Shown here one piece after another: positions 46,920-53,305 of a stretch of 64,000 nt of DNA. Source of the DNA: ZC4RG30 sp963777735 (GTDB lineage Bacteria; Pseudomonadota; Gammaproteobacteria; Steroidobacterales; Steroidobacteraceae). Under the pieces are notes generated by a model. That model was not told the origin of the DNA. It was given only the letters and a program-made list of their open reading frames with translations, and ran no database searches. Position 1 is the first letter of the stretch; every line of letters starts with the position of its first letter. The position numbers and the translations under genes are program-made. The DNA lies in assembly GCA_963777735.1 (NCBI GenBank), contig CAVZRQ010000006.1, positions 76,955 through 140,954 of the forward strand, written 5' to 3'.

Positions 46920-49106
46920 ATGAAGTCGCTATTGCTGCGCGCGGGTCTCACATTGGCTTTTGCCACCATGGCCGGCACGGTCATGTCTCAGGCCCCCTCA
47001 CCCTCCCCACGAGCTTACCCCGACGGCTTCATCACCGGTCGCGTTCTTCAGGGCAGCGCGCCCGAAGCCGGCGTGTGGGTGATTGCGGAAACCAAAGAAA
47101 CCAATACCCCTTTCATCAAGATCGTCGTCACCGATGATCAAGGCCGCTTCACGCTGCCGCAGTTGCCGAGCGCCACCTACAGCGTATGGGTGCGCGGCTA
47201 TGGCCTGCTGGACTCCGCCCGGGTGAAAGGCCGTCCCGGCGATACGAACCTCGAACTCAAGGTCGAAGCCGCGAAGACGCCGCAGGACGCTGCCAAGGTG
47301 TACCCCGGCGACTACTGGCTGTCATTGCTGGAAGTGCCGGCTGCCGGCAATTTCCCCGGCACTGGCGGCAAGGCCACGGGCGGCAATGGCTTCCAGCCCG
47401 CCATCCTGAGTCAGGACGACTGGATGCACCGCTTCAAGAAGGACTGCAACTTCTGTCACCAGCTGGGCAACCAGATCACCCGCACGCTCGGGCACATGAA
47501 TTTCGCGCAGCTGGGATTCACATCGCACGAAGATGCCTGGCTGTATCGCACCTCGCTCGGCGTGCGTGGCACCAGCATGGCGGCGGCGTTCCTGCAATTT
47601 GGCGCAGAGGGCATGAGCAAGACGATGTCTGACTGGACGCGCGCGGTGGAAGCCGGCGTCGTTCCTCCCATGCCGCCACGACCGCAGGGCATCGAGCGCA
47701 ACGTGGTGGTGACCCTGTGGGACATCGGCGGTCCGCAGGATTTCATGCATGATGAAATCGCCACCGACAAGAACAAACCCACGGTGAACGCCTACGGCCC
47801 CATTTATGCCGTCTCAGCCGGTCACGGCACGCTCGCCGTGGTCGATCCGGTCACCAATGATTCCTGGAAGCTCGTCATTCCCACGCGCGAGGATCCGCGC
47901 AAGGTTCCGACACGTTTCCCCCCTGCAGGGCGCCCTTCCAATTTCTGGGGTATGGACCATCTCTGGGGCCAGGAGCATCCCTCCGACCCGCACAATCCGA
48001 TGATGGATGAACGCGGCCGCGTGTGGATGACCTCCAAGATCCGCGATGCCCAGCCCGACTTCTGCAAGGAAGGCAGCAAGAACAAGTACGCGCAGTACTA
48101 CCCGCTGCGCAGCAGCTTCCGGCAGGCTTCCTATTACGACCCGGCCACCGGGAAGTTCGAACTCATCGATACCTGCTTCGGCACCCACCACCTGCAGTTC
48201 GCGAAGGATGCAGACCGCACGCTCTATTTCAACGAACTGACCGGGCCGATGTTCGGCTGGCTCAACACGCGGTTGTACGACCAGACGCGCGATGAGCAAT
48301 TGTCGCAGGGCTGGTGCCCGCAGATCATCGATACCAATGGCGACGGCAAGATCACCAAACCGTGGAACGCCGCGAACAACCGCAATCCGGATCCCAAGCT
48401 CGATACGGAAGTCCGCCGCAATCTCTACACGGTGATCCCTGATCCCACCGACGGCAATATCGTCTGGGGCGCATCCGAAGGCGGCAATGGCGAAGATCGC
48501 GGCTACATCGTGCGGCTGAACCGTGGCGCCAACCCACCCGAAACCTGCGTTTCCGAGGTGTACCGCGTGCCGAAGGGCACACTGAACCCGCGCGGCATGG
48601 ATATCGACAGCAACGGCACGCCCTGGGTCGCGATGGCCGCCACCTCGCAGTGGGCCCGCTTCGATCGCAGGAAGTGCGCGAAGACCAATGGTGCTGGCGC
48701 CGACAAAGGCGATCTCTGCCCGGAAGGCTGGACGGTGTGGCAGACGCCGGGCCCGAAGTTCAAGGGCAGCAACTACCCCGCTGATTTCCATTACTTCGGC
48801 TGGGTGGATCAGCACGATATCTCGGGCCTGGGCAAGGACACGCCCATCCTGACCGGCTCCAACTCGGATTCATTGATCGCGCTCGATCCCGCCACCGGCA
48901 AGTGGACCTACCTGCGCGTGCCTTATCCACTGGGCTTCTATCAGCGCGGATTGGATGGTCGCATCGACGATCCGAACGGTGGCTGGAAGGGACGGGGCCT
49001 GTACGCGAACTACGGCACGCATCTGGTGTGGCATACCGAAGGCGGCAAGGGCACCACGGGCAAGGTCGTGAAGTTCCAGATCCGGCCCGATCCGCTGGCT
49101 CGGTGA
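46920..49106 (+). CDS. Exported carboxypeptidase-regulatory/propeller protein with CxxCH motif
   Basis: This 728-residue secreted protein has a signal peptide (to VMSQA), an N-terminal transthyretin-like CarboxypepD_reg domain (about 35-110, ITGRVLQGSAPEAGVWVIAETKE) and a central CNFCH motif near residue 180, a potential haem c site. A long region of streptogramin-lyase/beta-propeller-like repeats follows, with phrases such as IYAVSAGHGTLAVVDPVTNDSW and TGSNSDSLIALDPATGKWTYLRVPYP. It is divergent from the PQQ dehydrogenase gene (67 bases) and is followed by an SMP-30-like gene after six bases. Function is unknown; a periplasmic redox or lyase role is plausible. Confidence 0.8.
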   Translation: MKSLLLRAGLTLAFATMAGTVMSQAPSPSPRAYPDGFITGRVLQGSAPEAGVWVIAETKETNTPFIKIVVTDDQGRFTLPQLPSATYSVWVRGYGLLDSARVKGRPGDTNLELKVEAAKTPQDAAKVYPGDYWLSLLEVPAAGNFPGTGGKATGGNGFQPAILSQDDWMHRFKKDCNFCHQLGNQITRTLGHMNFAQLGFTSHEDAWLYRTSLGVRGTSMAAAFLQFGAEGMSKTMSDWTRAVEAGVVPPMPPRPQGIERNVVVTLWDIGGPQDFMHDEIATDKNKPTVNAYGPIYAVSAGHGTLAVVDPVTNDSWKLVIPTREDPRKVPTRFPPAGRPSNFWGMDHLWGQEHPSDPHNPMMDERGRVWMTSKIRDAQPDFCKEGSKNKYAQYYPLRSSFRQASYYDPATGKFELIDTCFGTHHLQFAKDADRTLYFNELTGPMFGWLNTRLYDQTRDEQLSQGWCPQIIDTNGDGKITKPWNAANNRNPDPKLDTEVRRNLYTVIPDPTDGNIVWGASEGGNGEDRGYIVRLNRGANPPETCVSEVYRVPKGTLNPRGMDIDSNGTPWVAMAATSQWARFDRRKCAKTNGAGADKGDLCPEGWTVWQTPGPKFKGSNYPADFHYFGWVDQHDISGLGKDTPILTGSNSDSLIALDPATGKWTYLRVPYPLGFYQRGLDGRIDDPNGGWKGRGLYANYGTHLVWHTEGGKGTTGKVVKFQIRPDPLAR

Positions 49107-49112
49107 TATCGG

Positions 49113-50189
49113 ATGAAAGCAACACTCCCTGTGCTGGTGATGCTTTGCCTCCCGGCAATATCCCTTGCACAGCAGCCCGCTTCGAAACTCGATCGCGGCA
49201 GCAGCCTGCAGGCCACGCAGGATCCAGGCTATGCGGCAGCCACCGCGAAGTGCAAGACACCGCCCACGCCACGCGCGAACCGTGGCCGCGGTGCGGCGCC
49301 GACCAACAACGAGGCCCCGCCTGCTCCCGCCCTGCCCCTGCCGGAGGCGATTCCCGGCGTGATCGCTGCGGGTCAGGCGTGGAAGGTGGTATGGGCGTGG
49401 GAAGGCAATAACGCGGATGGCCCGATTGCTGGCGACAATGGATCGATCCTGTTCGCCAACAATGATGCCAGCAACGTGATGCGGCTCGATCCGGCAACGG
49501 GCCTCGCCACCGTGCTGTTCGACAAGACCAATACCGGCGGCGCACTGTCGCGCAGCAAGAATGGCGCGCTGTTCCTTGCCGTGCGCGGCCTGGGCAGCGG
49601 CATCGAGCAGCTCGAGCCCCAGCGCAGGGTCTTCGCGAACACCTTCCAGGGTGAGGCTTTCGAGTGCGTCGGCGGCAGCGTGAACGATCTCATGGCCGAT
49701 GCGCGTGGCGGTGTTTACCTCGCCATCTCCGGAAGTGGCGTGTTCTATGCGAATCCGAAGGGTGAAGTCTCGAAGTACGGCGATGTGCCGAACGTCAATG
49801 GCATCATCCTGAGCCCGGATGAAAAGACGCTGTATGTCACGAATGGCGGCGTGGTGGTTGCGTTCGATGTGCAGTCGAATGGCTCACTCACGAACCAGCG
49901 CGAATTCGGCAAGCTCCGCGGCGGTCAGAGCGGGGACGGCTCGGCCGTCGATGCACAGGGCCGCGTGTACGTCACCACCGGCGCATCGGTGGACGTGTTC
50001 TCACCCGCTGGTGAATTTCTGGGATCCATCGCTGCGCCCCGCGGCACTCATGGCGTGGTGATCGGCGGCAGAGAGAGAAACACACTGTTCGCCATCGTGT
50101 TCTACGGTGGCTGGGGAACGCCGAGCGCGCGCAACCAGATCGTCGCGATTCCGCTGCTGGCCAGGGGCTACGCGGGCCGGGTGAAATAG
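49113..50189 (+). CDS. SMP-30/gluconolactonase-like exported beta-propeller
   Basis: This 358-residue secreted protein has a signal peptide (MKATLPVLVMLCLPAISLAQ), a proline-rich linker (about 50-75) and a six-bladed propeller of the SMP-30/LRE type. Family-like segments are DGPIAGDNGSILFANNDASNVMRLDP, GSVNDLMADARGGVYLAISG, VNGIILSPDEKTLYVTNGGVVVAFDV and DGSAVDAQGRVYVTTGASVDVFSPAGE. The metal-site Asn/Asp positions appear kept. It begins six bases after the preceding propeller gene and is likely co-expressed. Lactone hydrolysis is the usual activity in the family; the substrate here is unknown. Confidence 0.87.
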   Translation: MKATLPVLVMLCLPAISLAQQPASKLDRGSSLQATQDPGYAAATAKCKTPPTPRANRGRGAAPTNNEAPPAPALPLPEAIPGVIAAGQAWKVVWAWEGNNADGPIAGDNGSILFANNDASNVMRLDPATGLATVLFDKTNTGGALSRSKNGALFLAVRGLGSGIEQLEPQRRVFANTFQGEAFECVGGSVNDLMADARGGVYLAISGSGVFYANPKGEVSKYGDVPNVNGIILSPDEKTLYVTNGGVVVAFDVQSNGSLTNQREFGKLRGGQSGDGSAVDAQGRVYVTTGASVDVFSPAGEFLGSIAAPRGTHGVVIGGRERNTLFAIVFYGGWGTPSARNQIVAIPLLARGYAGRVK

Positions 50190-50201
50190 CCCGACTTCCG
50201 C

Positions 50202-51098
50202 TCACTTCGATTGAGCGGCGGGCTTCCGGAACTTCAAGGTCATCCGGTCCGACTCGCCGATGTCGAGATACTTCTGTTTGTCGTCGCCCTGCTTCACCGA
50301 GAGATCCGGCGGCAGCGACCACACGCCGCTCGGATGATCGTGGGTGTCTTTGGGATTGCGGTTGATGTCGGACCTGGCCACGAATTCGAAGCCTGCGCCC
50401 TTTGCCAGCGCGATGACGCGCTCTTCGGATACATAGCCATTGACCGCCTTCGGATCTTCGGTCTTTGCATCGGGCCAGCGATGATCGACAACGCCCAGGA
50501 TGCCACCCGGTTTCAATGCCGCAAAGAATGCGTCGAATATCTTCTCGGAATCCTGCTTGTAGTCGGGGCTGACCCAGTTGTGCACATTGCGGAATGTCAC
50601 CACCATATCGGCCGTTCCGGGTGGCGCGATCACGAGCAGGTTTGGCGACCATAGCGACGTGAACTGCACATCGCCGAAAGCGTCGGGGTGCAACTTCTTC
50701 TTTTCGACCAGCGCTGCGTCTTCCTGGCGCTGATAGTTGAAGATGGCGTGTGCGCCGTACTGCGCGGCGTACAACTTGCCCGTGCCCTTCAGCACCGGTG
50801 CGAGAATCTCGGTATACCAGCCGCCACCCGGCCAGATCTCGACTACGGTCATGTTGCTGCGAAGGCCGAAGAACTCCAGCGTCTGCTTCGGGTGCCGGTA
50901 TGGATCGCGCGCCTTGTTGCGATCGCTGCGGTGCGGCGCGGCAAGGGCCGCATCGATGGCGGTAGCGGTAGCGGATGCCGAGTCGGGACTCTGCGCCGTA
51001 GCCGCTCCAGACCACCAGCACGCTGCGCAAAGAATCATCGCCAGCCAGTTGCCGCTTGCGCGGACGCCCTTCTGCCGATGCCTCACCAGCGTCTTCAT
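50202..51098 (-). CDS. Exported class I SAM-dependent methyltransferase-like protein
   Basis: This 298-residue protein of the COG4798-like predicted methyltransferase group has the SAM motif I variant TVVEIWPGGGWYTEILAPVL near residues 85-105 and motif blocks VVTFRNVHNW and LKPGGILGVVDHR. Despite that fold it starts with an apparent signal peptide (WLAMILCAACWWSGAATAQ), so the product seems exported, where SAM is not normally available. ATG 51098 is used; another ATG lies four codons earlier. It is convergent with the SMP-30-like gene. Function is uncertain, and it may bind rather than transfer. Confidence 0.82.
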   Translation of the reverse strand: MKTLVRHRQKGVRASGNWLAMILCAACWWSGAATAQSPDSASATATAIDAALAAPHRSDRNKARDPYRHPKQTLEFFGLRSNMTVVEIWPGGGWYTEILAPVLKGTGKLYAAQYGAHAIFNYQRQEDAALVEKKKLHPDAFGDVQFTSLWSPNLLVIAPPGTADMVVTFRNVHNWVSPDYKQDSEKIFDAFFAALKPGGILGVVDHRWPDAKTEDPKAVNGYVSEERVIALAKGAGFEFVARSDINRNPKDTHDHPSGVWSLPPDLSVKQGDDKQKYLDIGESDRMTLKFRKPAAQSK

Positions 51099-51145
51099 GG
51101 CTCTCTCCAAGAGGAGCCGGCTCTAAAGCCGGCCCCCGCTACAGG

Positions 51146-51655
51146 TCACTTCCGACCAGGCTTGCGATCATCTCGACGGTCGTCACTGCGGTCGTCGCGG
51201 CGATCATCGCGACGGTCGTCGCGATCGTCCCGGCGATCATCACGCCTGTCGTCGCGCCGATCATCCCGCCGATCGTCCCAGCGATCATCGTTGCGGCCGT
51301 TGCGCCAGTTGGGCGCGTGGTCCCTGCGATACCGCGGCGAATACACATCGCGATACCACTCGTCCCTCACGAAGTATACGGGCCGGTTGCAGGCATTGTA
51401 CCGGCTGCAATGCTTGCTCCAGTTCCGGGAATGCCCCGAGGGAACCCGCACGTAGATCGGCGCCGCGTTGCGATACCGGCGCTCGACAACCAACGGCTCC
51501 CGATAGATCACGCGGGGACGGTAACCGTTGTCCAGGTCGAGCTGTCCGTAGAAGCCCGGCTCGCCCACGCGGATCGAAATGCCGACGTTGGCGGCCATGG
51601 CTGGTGCGGCGAAGGCCGCGGCAGTCAATGCAAGTGCAGCGAAAAGCTTCTTCAT
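51146..51655 (-). CDS. Secreted protein with Arg/Asp repeat tail
   Basis: This 169-residue exported protein has a signal peptide (MKKLFAALALTAAAFAAPAMA) and GAGGAG upstream of ATG 51655. The globular part (about 22-115) contains VGISIRVGEPGFYGQLDLDNGYRPRVIYREP and two cysteines (HCSRYNACNRPVYFV), resembling small secreted proteins often annotated hypothetical. The C-terminus is a run of RDD/DDR units (about residues 122-165), strongly zwitterionic. It follows the methyltransferase region on the same strand. The role is unknown; such tails may bind polyanions, cations or surfaces. Confidence 0.75.
   Translation of the reverse strand: MKKLFAALALTAAAFAAPAMAANVGISIRVGEPGFYGQLDLDNGYRPRVIYREPLVVERRYRNAAPIYVRVPSGHSRNWSKHCSRYNACNRPVYFVRDEWYRDVYSPRYRRDHAPNWRNGRNDDRWDDRRDDRRDDRRDDRRDDRDDRRDDRRDDRSDDRRDDRKPGRK
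51160..51292 (-). repeat. Short tandem repeat encoding (R/D)DDR units
   Basis: About eleven degenerate copies of a 12-base unit resembling GACGACCGTCGC encode the repeat tail of the secreted protein at 51146-51655. The unit preserves the reading frame and shows synonymous variation between copies, so it is a coding low-complexity repeat rather than a CRISPR or intergenic array. Slippage here would change tail length by whole units. Confidence 0.8.
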
Positions 51656-51738
51656 GGTCTGTCTCCTCAAAACCTGCCCCGGCTTCCTGGGGCGTTGGAG
51701 ACAAGACTGACGGATGGCAGCTGAACGCAGGCGGAACG

Positions 51739-52290
51739 TCAGCGGGCGGCTCGGGGAGCGCCCAGACTCTTGCTGTAGAACCCGGATCTGTCGAAGCAGC
51801 ACACGCGCCGCTTGCCGGAACCCAGCATGTCGCAGGCATTCAGGATGCGGCGCGCGCGAGTTTCCGCCTGCTTCGCCGTGGTGATCCACAGAATCCAGTC
51901 GCGGCGGGCAATGGGTGTGATGTCTGACCACGTGGCCTTTGCTGCGGGATGGGCGGCGAGCGCCTTGCGCAGATCCGGTGGAACCTTCGACTCGAGTTCC
52001 GTGGAGGAAGGACTGATCTCGAGAAGGACCTCATCGCCCACTGCTGCGGCTGCGCCTTTGAGCATGCCGGCCGTGAGCTTGAGCCAGTGGCTCTTCTTGC
52101 CATCTGGCTGCAGCACCGCGCGGAACGAGTGGCCATTGAGGGTGCCCTCCACCGTCGTGGAGCCGCGCGAAGGAAGTTTTGCACTGGCACTGGCCGGCAG
52201 CACCAGGAATATCGAAGCCTTGCCCTTCGCGGGCGCCGCCTGCTGCATCAGCACGGCCTTGAAGCGGATCCTTGAATTCTCTGCGGGCAT
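51739..52290 (-). CDS. YdeI/OmpD-associated (DUF1905-containing) protein
   Basis: This 183-residue cytosolic protein has an N-terminal DUF1905 barrel (IRFKAVLMQ, ASAKLPSRGSTTVEGTLNGHSFRAVLQPDG, HWLKLTAGM) and a C-terminal OmdA/YdeI helical segment (VPPDLRKALAAHPAAKATWSDITPIARRDWILWITTAKQAETRARRI). The IxxAKQxETRxRRI end is diagnostic of the YdeI family. Relatives are linked to bacteriocin protection and stress in other bacteria, but function here is not established. It stands alone between the RDDR-repeat gene and the XRE/membrane couplet. Confidence 0.87.
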   Translation of the reverse strand: MPAENSRIRFKAVLMQQAAPAKGKASIFLVLPASASAKLPSRGSTTVEGTLNGHSFRAVLQPDGKKSHWLKLTAGMLKGAAAAVGDEVLLEISPSSTELESKVPPDLRKALAAHPAAKATWSDITPIARRDWILWITTAKQAETRARRILNACDMLGSGKRRVCCFDRSGFYSKSLGAPRAAR

Positions 52291-52320
52291 GACCGGATTC
52301 TAACGCCTCGAGTGGTGCCG

Positions 52321-52533
52321 TCAGGAACCGAAGTCAAAGACATCCTCGACACCGGCGTTGAACACGCGCGCGACGCGGAATGCCAACTCCAGTGAAGGTG
52401 CGTACTTGCCGGACTCGATCGCGATGATCGTCTGCCGCGTGGCACCGACCTTGTCGGCCAGCTGCTGCTGCGTCATTTCGCCATGCTCGAAGCGCAGTCG
52501 ACGGATGTGATTGGTGATCGCCGTCGGGGACAC
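52321..52533 (-). CDS. Small XRE-family HTH regulator (paralog of 43368-43595)
   Basis: This 70-residue Cro/CI-type repressor has the core LRFEHGEMTQQQLADKVGATRQTIIAIESGKYAPSLELAFRVARVFNAGVEDVF. The GTG start at 52533 overlaps the last base of the membrane-protein stop (TAGTG), giving translational coupling. The N-terminus SPTAITNHIRRLRFEHGEMTQQ is almost the same as the regulator in the other couplet. It likely binds the inverted-repeat region at 52740-52781 upstream of its operon. No ligand domain is present. Confidence 0.88.
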   Translation of the reverse strand: MSPTAITNHIRRLRFEHGEMTQQQLADKVGATRQTIIAIESGKYAPSLELAFRVARVFNAGVEDVFDFGS

Positions 52534-52718
52534 TAATACCCCCTGCGGTAGTAGAAGATGCGGCTGGCATAGACCGTGATCCCGCCCAGGGTCAGCGCCA
52601 ACAGCAACAGCACGATGATGAGGGACGCAGACAGCACGCCATAGGCATTGCGGCTTGCTTTGAGACTGATCAGTTCGTCGCGCTCATCGTGCGCCGTGGC
52701 ATCCGCGGTTTCTGACAT
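52533..52718 (-). CDS. Small two-TM membrane protein of XRE couplet
   Basis: This 61-residue membrane protein starts at ATG 52718, with GGAGGT correctly spaced; an in-frame ATG seven codons earlier would overlap the ribosome-binding site. The N-terminal charged segment DERDELISLKASRNAYGVLSASL continues into two hydrophobic helices with the end ASRIFYYRRGY. It corresponds to the second half of the longer membrane protein at 42943-43365, sharing the ERxxLIxLKAxRxAY and YYRRG signatures. The DUF2178-like assignment is tentative. It is coupled to the XRE gene downstream. Confidence 0.75.
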   Translation of the reverse strand: MSETADATAHDERDELISLKASRNAYGVLSASLIIVLLLLALTLGGITVYASRIFYYRRGY

Positions 52719-52739
52719 GGTGACCTCCGTGGAGGGCAC

Positions 52740-52781
52740 AATGTACGCTACACATTACTCCATGTAACGTTTAACGTACAT
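52740..52781 (-). promoter_or_regulatory. Promoter with inverted repeats upstream of membrane-protein/XRE couplet
   Basis: On the minus strand TTACAT (52767-52762) and TACATT (52745-52740) are 16 bases apart, about 25 bases before the ATG. ATGTA at 52762-52766 pairs with TACAT at 52777-52781 (10-base spacer), and ATGT/ACAT at 52741-52744 and 52752-52755 form another inverted repeat. The region directly abuts the rraB stop. Such symmetry over a promoter suggests an XRE operator and autoregulation. Confidence 0.55.
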
Positions 52782-53114
52782 TCAATTCCCGGTTGCGCCT
52801 GCAGCCGCCAGCAGCCGGGCCTTCCAGCCTTCGTAGGCACCGCGCCCGGTTGTGGCAATGGCGTTGAGCTTTTCGCGCAGACCCATGAGGTCGGACTCGA
52901 CCGGATACATCTTCTTGGTGGCCACGATGACCCGTTCGTCTGCCGACTTGCCGGGGCCGATCTTCGTGGCGAAGGCGAAGCCCATGAGTTCCAGTTCGGC
53001 TCGCTCAGCCGCCTTCTGGGTGGGAAAGCGCAAGGTGAAGTCGAATTGATGCAGCTTCGTCAGGTCGGAACCTGACTTGGCAAGCTGTTCAAGACTCTGA
53101 GCATCGTTGTCCAT
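52782..53114 (-). CDS. rraB: Ribonuclease E inhibitor RraB-like protein
   Basis: This 110-residue protein of the RraB family binds RNase E and modulates the degradosome in E. coli. ATG 53114 gives MDNDAQSLEQLAKSGSDLTKLHQFDFTLRFPTQKAAERAELEL, the characteristic acidic N-terminus and first ferredoxin-like half; the second half is FATKIGPGKSADERVIVATKKMYPVESDLMGLREKLNAIA. It is shorter than the E. coli protein (about 138), lacking part of the C-terminal tail. It lies upstream of the membrane-protein/XRE couplet on the same strand. Confidence 0.82.
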   Translation of the reverse strand: MDNDAQSLEQLAKSGSDLTKLHQFDFTLRFPTQKAAERAELELMGFAFATKIGPGKSADERVIVATKKMYPVESDLMGLREKLNAIATTGRGAYEGWKARLLAAAGATGN

Positions 53115-53305
53115 GGTTCCACTATAGGCTTCGCCAAACACCGCCGGGGTTATCTATCGTTGCGACCTTGCTGCGTAGGATTCCCGCGGATCTCCCATTC
53201 CGCGTTTCCAGTCATAACTGATTCGATTGTTGCGACAACCGGGTTGAAATCGAGCAGATGGAACTTCCATCATGCTTGCCACTTTCAACTTCTACTTTCG
53301 GTTGC

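Noticed and set aside
51160..51292. Possible CRISPR array (regular short repeats)
   Set aside because: Units are about 12 bases, contiguous without spacers and encode an in-frame RDD tail.
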